The notes under the pieces: model-generated
Seen by the model: the letters and a program-made list of their open reading frames with translations, nothing else
Database searches by the model: none
What the model was told of the DNA's origin: nothing
In this document: piece by piece, positions 33,147 to 40,516 of the stretch
How positions within the stretch are numbered: position 1 is the first letter of the stretch
How the letters are laid out: every line of letters begins with the position of its first letter
Source: JAVKSL01 sp039583695
Lineage (GTDB): Bacteria; Actinomycetota; Acidimicrobiia; Acidimicrobiales; JAJPHD01
DNA: 64,000 nt
Direction: 5' to 3'
NCBI GenBank assembly: GCA_039583695.1
Contig: JAVKSL010000002.1
Location: forward strand, 1 to 64,000
Made by a program: the position numbers and the translations under genes

Positions 33147-33955
33147 TGTTCTCTGGCTTCATGCTCAACGCCTGGGCGGCCGCCACCATCGTCGGGGTGG
33201 TCGCCGGGGTGGTGGGGTTCTTCACCGTGCTACGCGGCTCGGCATTCGCGGCCCACGCCATTCCCAACGGGGCATTCGCCGGCGCGGCTGGAGCCGCCCT
33301 GATCGGCGCAAATGCCATCGCCGGCCTCGGCACGTTCTCGATCCTTGGAGCGCTGGGTATCGGGGCCCTCGGTCGCCGGGCGCGCAACGACGTGGCCAGC
33401 GCCCTCGCAATCGTGATGATGCTCGGCCTCGGAGCCCTGTTCTTGTCCATGACCACCGAGTACGCCCCCGAGACCTACTCCCTGCTCTTCGGCGAGGTCC
33501 TAGGGGTGGCCAGCTCCGAGCTCCTCCCCAGCGCGGTGATAGGCATCGTGGCCGTCGCAGCTGTGCTGGCCCTGTACCGCCCGCTGATGCTCTCGTCAGT
33601 CGCGCCGGATGTCGCCGCGGCCCGCGGGATCAGCACGCAGCGGATGGAGGTGTGCTTCCTTCTCGTGATCGGCCTCACCACCAGCGCAGCGGTCCCGGTG
33701 GTGGGAACCCTGCTCACCTTCAGCCTCCTCATCAGCCCGGCCGCCGCCGCTCGCTCGTTCACCAGCCATCCAGGAGTGGCGATGGGACTGGCGGTGCTCA
33801 TCTCCCTGTCGACAGTCTGGGGGGCAATCGCCGTCTCGTTCGTCTCGAACCTGCCCGTCGGCTTCTTCGTGGGCTCGTTCGGCGCGCTGTCCTATGCGGC
33901 AGGGCGCGCCTGGCATTCCTGCATGCACCGCCCACCCAGAGTACGGCTAGGGTGA
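33146..33955 (+). CDS. Metal ABC transporter permease 2
   Basis: A 269-residue ABC-3 family permease, clearly related to but distinct from the one before it: GFFTVLRGSAFAAHAIPNGAF and LLTFSLLISPAAAARSF correspond to the same conserved regions. Two different permeases with one ATPase suggest a heterodimeric membrane domain. Confidence 0.9.
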   Translation: MFSGFMLNAWAAATIVGVVAGVVGFFTVLRGSAFAAHAIPNGAFAGAAGAALIGANAIAGLGTFSILGALGIGALGRRARNDVASALAIVMMLGLGALFLSMTTEYAPETYSLLFGEVLGVASSELLPSAVIGIVAVAAVLALYRPLMLSSVAPDVAAARGISTQRMEVCFLLVIGLTTSAAVPVVGTLLTFSLLISPAAAARSFTSHPGVAMGLAVLISLSTVWGAIAVSFVSNLPVGFFVGSFGALSYAAGRAWHSCMHRPPRVRLG

Positions 33956-33962
33956 ATTCGTA

Positions 33963-34493
33963 GTGAACCTGTCCCGTCGCGCTCTCATGGAGCTGTCCCG
34001 GACGCCGACCGGGCGCAAGGCGCTCCGATACTCCGCGGTTTCGGTGGTGTCCGTCGTCGTCAGCCAGGTCGCCCTGTTCGTCACCTTCGACGTGCTCCGA
34101 CTGGCTTCCGCCGTCTGGTGTCAGGTCATCGCCACCGCCGTGGCCACCGTGCCCGCCTACACGCTCAACCGTTGCTGGGCCTGGGGCAGGCGGGGCCGCT
34201 CTGACCTGCTCAGGGAGGTGCTGCCGTTTTGGGTGCTGGCCTTCTTCGGCTTGGGCTTCTCCACCTACGCGGTGGATCTGGCCTCCGGCTTGGGCCATCA
34301 CCTCGGGCTCTCACACCTCGGGGTCGGCCTCCTGGCCCAGGTTGCCTCCCTCGGCTCCTACGGAGTGCTTTGGGTGGGCAAGTTCATCATCTTCAACAAG
34401 GTCCTGTTCGCCGACCGTGGAGAGCCGCACAGCGACCGGCCGGGCGATGGCACGGAGGAGAACCCGGTCGTGGTCACAGGCCAGACGGCCTAA
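33963..34493 (+). CDS. GtrA-like membrane protein
   Basis: A 176-residue protein with four membrane helices. The family features are RYSAVSVVSVVVSQVALFV in helix 1 and a conserved TLNRCWAW loop between helices 2 and 3. GtrA-type proteins help move lipid-linked sugars or are part of cell-surface polysaccharide synthesis. The start is GTG 33,963, 8 nt after the permease gene. The 3' end overlaps the convergent lnt gene by 20 nt. Confidence 0.85.
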   Translation: MNLSRRALMELSRTPTGRKALRYSAVSVVSVVVSQVALFVTFDVLRLASAVWCQVIATAVATVPAYTLNRCWAWGRRGRSDLLREVLPFWVLAFFGLGFSTYAVDLASGLGHHLGLSHLGVGLLAQVASLGSYGVLWVGKFIIFNKVLFADRGEPHSDRPGDGTEENPVVVTGQTA

Positions 34494-36003
34494 GGCCCCA
34501 GCCCCAGCCCCAGCCCCAGCCCCAGCCCCAGCCCACAACCAGGCAAGCCGCCGCCAGCGCCAGCTCCGGCAAGTCGCCGCCCCGCTCGTACAGGGTGAGC
34601 CCCACCCGCCGGTGGGCTGTCGCCTCCACAAGCGCCGCCACACCGAGCCCCGACCGGTCCCGCACCACGCCGCGATTGCTCACCACAGCCGAGTACCCAG
34701 TCGGAGAAGCCTGAACCAGATCCCGGCCCTCCTCCACCGCCCTGAACCGGTCAGCCGCCTCCTCCTGCGTCGGGACCAGGTCACTCACGTAAGAGGAGGT
34801 ATTGGTGGGGACCACCAGCAGCTGGCCCCCAGCCATGACAGCAGCCCGTGCCCGGCTGGCAAAGAACACCTCATAAGAGATCATCACCCCCAAGGGCCCG
34901 GCAGGCGTGGCCAGGAAGCCCGGCCCATGCCCGGGGATCGCGTCTCGGGGGACGTCGGAAAGGTTCGCCAGGTGCTTCAGGATCGATCGAAACGGGATGT
35001 ACTCCCCAAAAGGTACCCGGTGCACCTTGTCATAGCTCCCGATCACCCGACCAGCGGGAGACCAGGCAACGGCCAGGTTGAGGAACCGCGTCTTCCCCAC
35101 GTCCTCGGTGACCCCCGCGACCAGGGTGGCATGGAATGTCTCCGCCAGGGACCCCAACTGAGCCTCAGCCACCGTGCCCGCAAGCGGGCCGGGCAGCGCG
35201 ACAATGTCCTCCGGCCACAGGATCAGGTCCACCGGCGGCTTCAGCTTCAGCGTCTCCCGGAGCGCACGCACGTAGCCGATCTCGGGGTTCACGTTCACTG
35301 CCCGGAGCCCCCGGATCCCGCCCCCCTGTACGAGCGCCACCCGCACCGCCCCCACCGGTGGGCCTCCATCGGGCGCCAGGATTGCGGACCCCGCGACCGC
35401 TCCCACCACCACCAAGGCCGCCACCAGCGCGCCCCACCCCGGCCGCGAGGGCACGGGTGCTTGGCGGCGCCGGGCATATTGCTCAAAAAGGCACGCCAGA
35501 CACACCCCGCCGAGGGCGGTCAGCCCGGTCACCAGGAGCGGCCCACCCACCCGAGCAGTGTTGAGCAAAGGCCCGCTCGCCTGGCCCAGCGGGATCCCAC
35601 CAATTGGCAGCCCGCCGAAGGGCCAGGCACTGCGGGCCGCCTCCGCCAGGGTCACCGCCGCCGGGAACGCAAGCGCCCGGCCCCGGCGCGCCGGCACCAA
35701 CGCGCAGGCCACCGCGAAGAATCCCGCCTCGAACACCACCAGGATCAGGTACCCCGGGCGGTTGAATCCCGTCACCCAGATCAGGGTGAATGCGAACAGC
35801 CCGATCCCGAAGGAAAGGCCGGCCAGCAGCCGGGCCTTCCAGCTCAGACCCCCCAGTCGCCAGACCAGCAGGCCGAGACCGGCAAAGGCCAGCTCCCAGA
35901 GCCTCAGGGGAGGGACACTGAGCTCGACGAGGATCCCGGCGACGACCGACGGGACGACGATACGGGCGAAACGCCCCAGCCGGCGCCCCCAGCGACCGCT
36001 CAA
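34474..36003 (-). CDS. lnt: Apolipoprotein N-acyltransferase (nucleophile Cys replaced by Ser)
   Basis: A 509-residue protein. About six membrane segments are followed by a nitrilase-like domain: ILWPEDIV supplies the catalytic Glu and YDKVHRVPFGEYIPF the Lys. The position of the catalytic Cys reads MISYEVFF, where most Lnt have ICYE. The codon is TCT, one base from TGT. The C-terminus is an unusual run of seven Gly-Trp pairs encoded by a hexanucleotide repeat. Lnt adds the third acyl chain to lipoproteins; whether this variant does so is open. It overlaps the ku start by 4 nt. Confidence 0.85.
   Translation of the reverse strand: MSGRWGRRLGRFARIVVPSVVAGILVELSVPPLRLWELAFAGLGLLVWRLGGLSWKARLLAGLSFGIGLFAFTLIWVTGFNRPGYLILVVFEAGFFAVACALVPARRGRALAFPAAVTLAEAARSAWPFGGLPIGGIPLGQASGPLLNTARVGGPLLVTGLTALGGVCLACLFEQYARRRQAPVPSRPGWGALVAALVVVGAVAGSAILAPDGGPPVGAVRVALVQGGGIRGLRAVNVNPEIGYVRALRETLKLKPPVDLILWPEDIVALPGPLAGTVAEAQLGSLAETFHATLVAGVTEDVGKTRFLNLAVAWSPAGRVIGSYDKVHRVPFGEYIPFRSILKHLANLSDVPRDAIPGHGPGFLATPAGPLGVMISYEVFFASRARAAVMAGGQLLVVPTNTSSYVSDLVPTQEEAADRFRAVEEGRDLVQASPTGYSAVVSNRGVVRDRSGLGVAALVEATAHRRVGLTLYERGGDLPELALAAACLVVGWGWGWGWGWGWGLRPSGL
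34496..34531. repeat. CCCCAG hexanucleotide microsatellite
   Basis: Six perfect copies of CCCCAG. On the minus strand they encode the (Gly-Trp)n tail of the lnt product. The repeat begins 2 nt after the stop of the convergent GtrA-like gene, so the number of repeats only affects lnt. Confidence 0.9.
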
Positions 36004-36842
36004 CCCGTCGAGCTGGCGGGACGATCCTCCGAGCCGGCGTGCGCTTCAGCGTCCGCCTCCTCGGTCGCAGCCCGAGCCCGGGCCAGGCTGGCCTCCAGCG
36101 CCGCCATGAGGTCGATCACGGGGGCAACCGGCGCCGCAGTGCCGAGCGTCACCTCCTCCCCCGCGATCTTGGCGTTGATCAGCTCCATCACCCGCTCACG
36201 GTGCGTGTCCCGGTAGCGGGTCGGGTCCCAGTCGCTTTCAAGCGCCTTGATCAGCTGGGTCGCCATCTTCATCTCCCGCTCCGATGCCACCACTTCCGGG
36301 CCGGGCAGACCCTCCAGAGACTCGGTGTTTTGCACCTCGTCGGCAAAGTTCATGGTCGTGAGCACCAGCGCGCCCCCAAGCGGGCGCAGCGCGCAAAGAT
36401 ACTGCTTGTTCCGCATGACCACCTTGCCTATGCCCACCCTCCCCGCGGCGCTTATGGCGTCGAGGAGCAGCCGGTACGCCTTGGCCCCGGCTTGATCGGG
36501 CACCAGGTAGTAGGAGCTGTCGAAGTAAAGCGGGTCGATCTGCTCCAGCGCCACGAAGTCCTCGATGTCGACGGTGTGGCTGGCCTGGGGTTCCAGCGCC
36601 TCCAGCTCGTCGGGCTGGATCACCACGTAGCGACCGGGGCTCACCTCGTATCCCTTGACCAGGTCCTCGAAGGCCACCTCCTGGCCGTCCGCGGGGCAGA
36701 CCCGGCGCTGGACGATGCGCACCCCGTCGGCGGCGTGGAGCTGGTGGAAGCGCAGGTCCTGGTGCCGAACCGCGGTGAACAGCTTGACCGGGACGCTCAC
36801 CAGGCCAAAGCTGATGGCGCCGCTCCAGATGGGCCTGGGCAT
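36000..36842 (-). CDS. ku: Non-homologous end-joining protein Ku
   Basis: A 280-residue bacterial Ku. The N-terminus MPRPIWSGAISFGLVSVPVK is diagnostic, and YYLVPDQAGAKAYRLL and IGKVVMRNKQYLCALRP are conserved in the ring core. The C-terminal tail is rich in Ala and Glu. Ku binds double-strand ends and recruits LigD; no ligD gene is visible in the window. Confidence 0.95.
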   Translation of the reverse strand: MPRPIWSGAISFGLVSVPVKLFTAVRHQDLRFHQLHAADGVRIVQRRVCPADGQEVAFEDLVKGYEVSPGRYVVIQPDELEALEPQASHTVDIEDFVALEQIDPLYFDSSYYLVPDQAGAKAYRLLLDAISAAGRVGIGKVVMRNKQYLCALRPLGGALVLTTMNFADEVQNTESLEGLPGPEVVASEREMKMATQLIKALESDWDPTRYRDTHRERVMELINAKIAGEEVTLGTAAPVAPVIDLMAALEASLARARAATEEADAEAHAGSEDRPASSTG

Positions 36843-36849
36843 GGCCCTA

Positions 36850-38250
36850 TTATTCCCCAGCTGGGCGCAGTTCGCTCAGCAGGAGTGCGGCCGCCCGCTG
36901 CGCATCCGCGATGCACGACGGGATCCCGACGCCCCGGTAGGCCGCCCCGGCCAGGGCCACACCGGGCGGGAGCTCAGCCTCGATGCGGGCCACCCGCTCG
37001 AGATGCCCCACCTCGTACTGCGGGAAGGAGCGCGGCCAGCGACTCACCCGGGTCGCGAACGGCTGGCCGGTGATGCCCAGGGCCTCGGCCAGCTCGGCGC
37101 GGACCACGCCCACCAGCCCGGCGTCGCTCAGGCCCCGGTGGCGGCTGTCCCCCCACCTTCCCACCGATATTCGGAAAATTGTCTGGTCCCGCCGTGCCAC
37201 CTGTGCCCACTTGATCGAGGTGAAGGTACACGCAGTGGTCATGCGCCCCTCCCCGGCCGGCACCAGGTAGCCGGAGCCGACCAGATCGGCCTCGCCAGGG
37301 TATGCCAGGGTTACCAGGGCGATGTCGGCATAGTTGATGGCACCGAGGAGATCCGCGGCGAGGGGGGCGTTCGTGGCCATCAGCGGGCCGGCCACGAACG
37401 CTGGGACCGCCAGCAGCACTGCGTCGGTTTGCAGCGATACGGTGGGGGTGACGACGGTCCATCCGATAGGGGTGCGCTGCAGTGCGGTCACGGGAGCACC
37501 GGTGCGCAACTCGACTTGGGCGTGGGTGGCGGCTGCGGTCAAGGCGTTGACGAGTGTGCTCAGCCCAGCGGGGTGGGTAAGAAAGGCAGGTTGGGCCGAA
37601 GTGGTAGTGACCCGTGTTGCTATAGAACCCGAATCACGACCACCTCGGGGTTGGCGAAGGCCGAGCACCAGGCTGCGGTGCGCCCTAGCCGCCGCGTCGA
37701 GCACCGGGGCGGCGGTCTTGGCGCTCAACGAGCCGGCGAGGGCGGCGTTGATGCCACCCACCAGGGGCCCGACCAGGCGGTCGGCCACCTGGCTGCCCAG
37801 GCGCGCCCCCACCAGCTCGGCAACCGAGCGGTCCTCAGGTGCTGGAGTCGTAGGCAGCACCAGGTCGAGGGTGGCTCGGGCCAGTCCTCGCGGTGAGAGG
37901 ATGCCAGAGCGGGCAAGCGGGCCCCAGCGGGTGGGAACCCCCAGGACCAGGCCGCTCGGCAGGCGGCGGAGGCGGCCCCTCACCCAGACAGAGGCGGAGC
38001 CGGTGGCCGGAGAGATCAGCTCGCCAGCCAGACCAAGCCTCCGGCACAGCTCGAGCGCGTGCGGCGCCCGGGCCAGGAATGCGTCTGGTCCGGCCTCGAC
38101 CATCTGACCCGCAAAGGACTCGGTGAGGATCTTGCCACCGAACCGGCTCCCGGCTTCGAGGAGCACCACCGTGGCCCCGCCGTCGGCGAGCGCCAGCGCG
38201 GCAGTGAGGCCGGTGATACCCCCACCGACCACCGCTACAGTGGGGCTCAC
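36850..38250 (-). CDS. hemY: Protoporphyrinogen/coproporphyrinogen oxidase
   Basis: A 466-residue flavoprotein. It has the FAD-binding dinucleotide fold VAVVGGGITGLTAALALA at the N-terminus and the C-terminal block GVALAGAAYRGVGIPSCIADAQRAA. GTG 38,250 overlaps the hemH stop by 4 nt, and the family N-terminus starts there. In actinobacteria this enzyme normally oxidises coproporphyrinogen III in the coproporphyrin-dependent heme route. Confidence 0.92.
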   Translation of the reverse strand: MSPTVAVVGGGITGLTAALALADGGATVVLLEAGSRFGGKILTESFAGQMVEAGPDAFLARAPHALELCRRLGLAGELISPATGSASVWVRGRLRRLPSGLVLGVPTRWGPLARSGILSPRGLARATLDLVLPTTPAPEDRSVAELVGARLGSQVADRLVGPLVGGINAALAGSLSAKTAAPVLDAAARAHRSLVLGLRQPRGGRDSGSIATRVTTTSAQPAFLTHPAGLSTLVNALTAAATHAQVELRTGAPVTALQRTPIGWTVVTPTVSLQTDAVLLAVPAFVAGPLMATNAPLAADLLGAINYADIALVTLAYPGEADLVGSGYLVPAGEGRMTTACTFTSIKWAQVARRDQTIFRISVGRWGDSRHRGLSDAGLVGVVRAELAEALGITGQPFATRVSRWPRSFPQYEVGHLERVARIEAELPPGVALAGAAYRGVGIPSCIADAQRAAALLLSELRPAGE

Positions 38251-39164
38251 GAACGGGGCGGCCCCGAGCTCACCACCAGCTCGGCGAGAGCGTCCATCAG
38301 CCGGGGGTCGTCGTTGAGGGAGTCGGTGCGGACCAGGACCAGACCTGCCGCCTCCGCCACGGCCAGCGCCTCGATGTCGATGTCGTAGAGCACCTCCAGG
38401 TGATCCGACGTGAACCCCGCGGGACACACGACGACTGCCTTTGTGCCCTGCGCGGCCAGGTACCGGACCACCTCCCTGACGTCCGGCCCCAGCCAGGGCT
38501 CAGGGGTGCGCCCTGCGCTCTGCCAGGCAACCCGCCAGCGCTTCACCCCTGCCGCCCGGGTGATCGCCCCGGCGGTCTCGGCGAGCTGTGCTGGGTAGGG
38601 GTCGCCCATATCGGCGACTCGGGCCGGCAGGCTGTGGGCGGTGACCAGGACTTCGGCATTGCCTTGCAGATCGAGTGGGAGGCTGTGGAGGGCTACCGTG
38701 AGGCGCTCGGCCAGAAGTTCGACGAGGGTCGGCAGCAGATGCCAGCTCTCGATGACGCTGAGGGTGACATCGGCCTGTGCAGCGGCGTCGCGAACCCGGT
38801 CGACGTAGGTGCCGATACTGAGCGCCGAGTAGTGCGGGGCCAGCACCAGGCCCACTCCGTGGCGGATCCCCGCCGCGGCCATTGCGCTCACCCCGTCCTC
38901 GATGAACGGCCAGGCGTGCTTGGAGCCAACGAAGGTCTTCCAGCGACCCGGCTGGAGGCGATCGAGCGCCCTGCCGATGCCCTGCGCCTGGGCTCGGGTC
39001 CGCTCCGACAGTGGCGACACCCCTCCGATAGCCATGTAGCGTCGACGCAGGTCGGCGAGGGCCTCGGGGCTGGGCGCCCGCCCGAGGCGCACATGGGTGT
39101 AATAGGCCGCGATCTCGTCGGGGTCGTCGGGCGTGCCATAGGACATGACCAGCAGCCCCATCAT
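38247..39164 (-). CDS. hemH: Ferrochelatase (coproporphyrin type likely)
   Basis: A 305-residue ferrochelatase. The N-terminal GLLVMSYGTP, the central VLAPHYSALSIGTY and VTAHSLPARV, and the C-terminal CPAGFTSDHLEVLYDIDIEA are all conserved. ATG 39,164 overlaps the hemE stop by 4 nt. It inserts iron into the porphyrin made by the neighbouring oxidase. Confidence 0.94.
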   Translation of the reverse strand: MMGLLVMSYGTPDDPDEIAAYYTHVRLGRAPSPEALADLRRRYMAIGGVSPLSERTRAQAQGIGRALDRLQPGRWKTFVGSKHAWPFIEDGVSAMAAAGIRHGVGLVLAPHYSALSIGTYVDRVRDAAAQADVTLSVIESWHLLPTLVELLAERLTVALHSLPLDLQGNAEVLVTAHSLPARVADMGDPYPAQLAETAGAITRAAGVKRWRVAWQSAGRTPEPWLGPDVREVVRYLAAQGTKAVVVCPAGFTSDHLEVLYDIDIEALAVAEAAGLVLVRTDSLNDDPRLMDALAELVVSSGPPRS

Positions 39165-40363
39165 GGTCCGTCGGCTCCGTGGGGGACAGGGGCGTGCTCG
39201 TGGGGCGTCGCTGGGCCGGGCGGCGCTGGGGCGTGCTCCTGGGGCACCCGGCCATGCTCGTGCACCAGGTCGACCAGCCGGGCTAGTACGTCTGGGTCGG
39301 TCTCGGGCAGCACGCCGTGGCCTAGGTTGAAGATGTGGCCCGAAAGGCTGGCTGCGTCGGCCAGCACGGCTCGGGCGGCGCCGGCCGTCACCTCCCACGG
39401 TGCAAGGCAGATTGCCGGGTCCAGGTTGCCCTGCACCGCCCTGCCCGGCCCCACCCTGCGCCGAGCGGCATCCAGCGGAACCCTCCAGTCCACTCCCACC
39501 ACGTCGGCACCCACGCCGGCCATCGAGGCCAACAGCTCGCCGGTCCCCACCCCGAAGTGGATCCGGGGGACCCCCAGGTCCGCCATACCCTCCAGGACGC
39601 GGCGGCTCGCCGGGGCCACCAGGGCCTCGTAATCCCGCACCGGTAGGGCGCCCGCCCAGGAGTCGAACAGCTGCACCGCGCTTGCGCCAGCCGACACCTG
39701 CGAGCGCAGCGAGGCCAGCGAAAGCTCAGCCAGTGCGTCGAGCAGCCGCCGCCAGAGAGCGGGCTCGGCATGCATGAGAGCCTTGGTCCGAACATAGGTG
39801 CGCGACGGTCCCCCCTCTACGAGGTAGCTCGCCAGGGTGAAGGGGGCCCCGGCGAAGCCGATGAGAGGTACGGCCAGCTCGCCCACCAAGATCCGGATTG
39901 TCTCCAGGACATAGGGAGTGTCGGCTTCGGCCTCGAGGGGACGCAGGCGGGCCAGGTCCGCCTCGCAGCGAAACGGCCGGTCCACTACCGGGCCCCGACC
40001 GGGGACCACGTCCACCCCGAAGCCAATCGCCGCCAGGGGGACCACGATGTCGGAGTACAGGATCGCTGCATCGACGCCGTAGCGGTTCACCGGCTGCATC
40101 GTGAGGCGGGCAGCCAGCTCGGGTATTGCCACCGCGTCCAGGATGCTCCCCTCTCCCCGGAGCGCCCGGTACTCGGGCAGCGAGCGCCCGGCCTGGCGCA
40201 TGAACCACACGGGAGTGGTCTCCACCGCTTCGCAGCGACATGCCCTCAAGAAGTCAGATCCGCCGGAGTCAATCCCGGGCTCTGTGACAGGACCGCACCG
40301 GGGTTGTGCCCGGGGGTTGGCAGCGGGCTCGGCCCGGGGGTCAGCAACACTCCTTCCAGGCAC
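39161..40363 (-). CDS. hemE: Uroporphyrinogen decarboxylase
   Basis: Core features: VWFMRQAGRSLPEYR near the N-terminus, GFAGAPFTLASYLVEGG, VQLFDSWAG, and FNLGHGVLPETDP. The start is uncertain. GTG 40,363 gives 400 residues with a poorly conserved leader. TTG 40,249 gives 362 residues, the usual length, but would remove the conserved FL of FLRACR. The C-terminal tail is rich in His, Pro and Ala. It is first in the hemE-hemH-hemY operon and divergent from the HelD-like gene. Confidence 0.9.
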   Translation of the reverse strand: MPGRSVADPRAEPAANPRAQPRCGPVTEPGIDSGGSDFLRACRCEAVETTPVWFMRQAGRSLPEYRALRGEGSILDAVAIPELAARLTMQPVNRYGVDAAILYSDIVVPLAAIGFGVDVVPGRGPVVDRPFRCEADLARLRPLEAEADTPYVLETIRILVGELAVPLIGFAGAPFTLASYLVEGGPSRTYVRTKALMHAEPALWRRLLDALAELSLASLRSQVSAGASAVQLFDSWAGALPVRDYEALVAPASRRVLEGMADLGVPRIHFGVGTGELLASMAGVGADVVGVDWRVPLDAARRRVGPGRAVQGNLDPAICLAPWEVTAGAARAVLADAASLSGHIFNLGHGVLPETDPDVLARLVDLVHEHGRVPQEHAPAPPGPATPHEHAPVPHGADGP

Positions 40364-40516
40364 GCCCCGGACGCTACCCGCCGCCGGACGATTCTCGTGG
40401 CGGTCATAGCGCTGCTCGGTGCCATGCGCACGCCAATCGTTCAGGCATATCACCCACTCACTCGGTGCTTGGCCAAACGCCCCTGAGGCCCGCTGGCTGA
40501 GGGCCGCCCGTGTACC

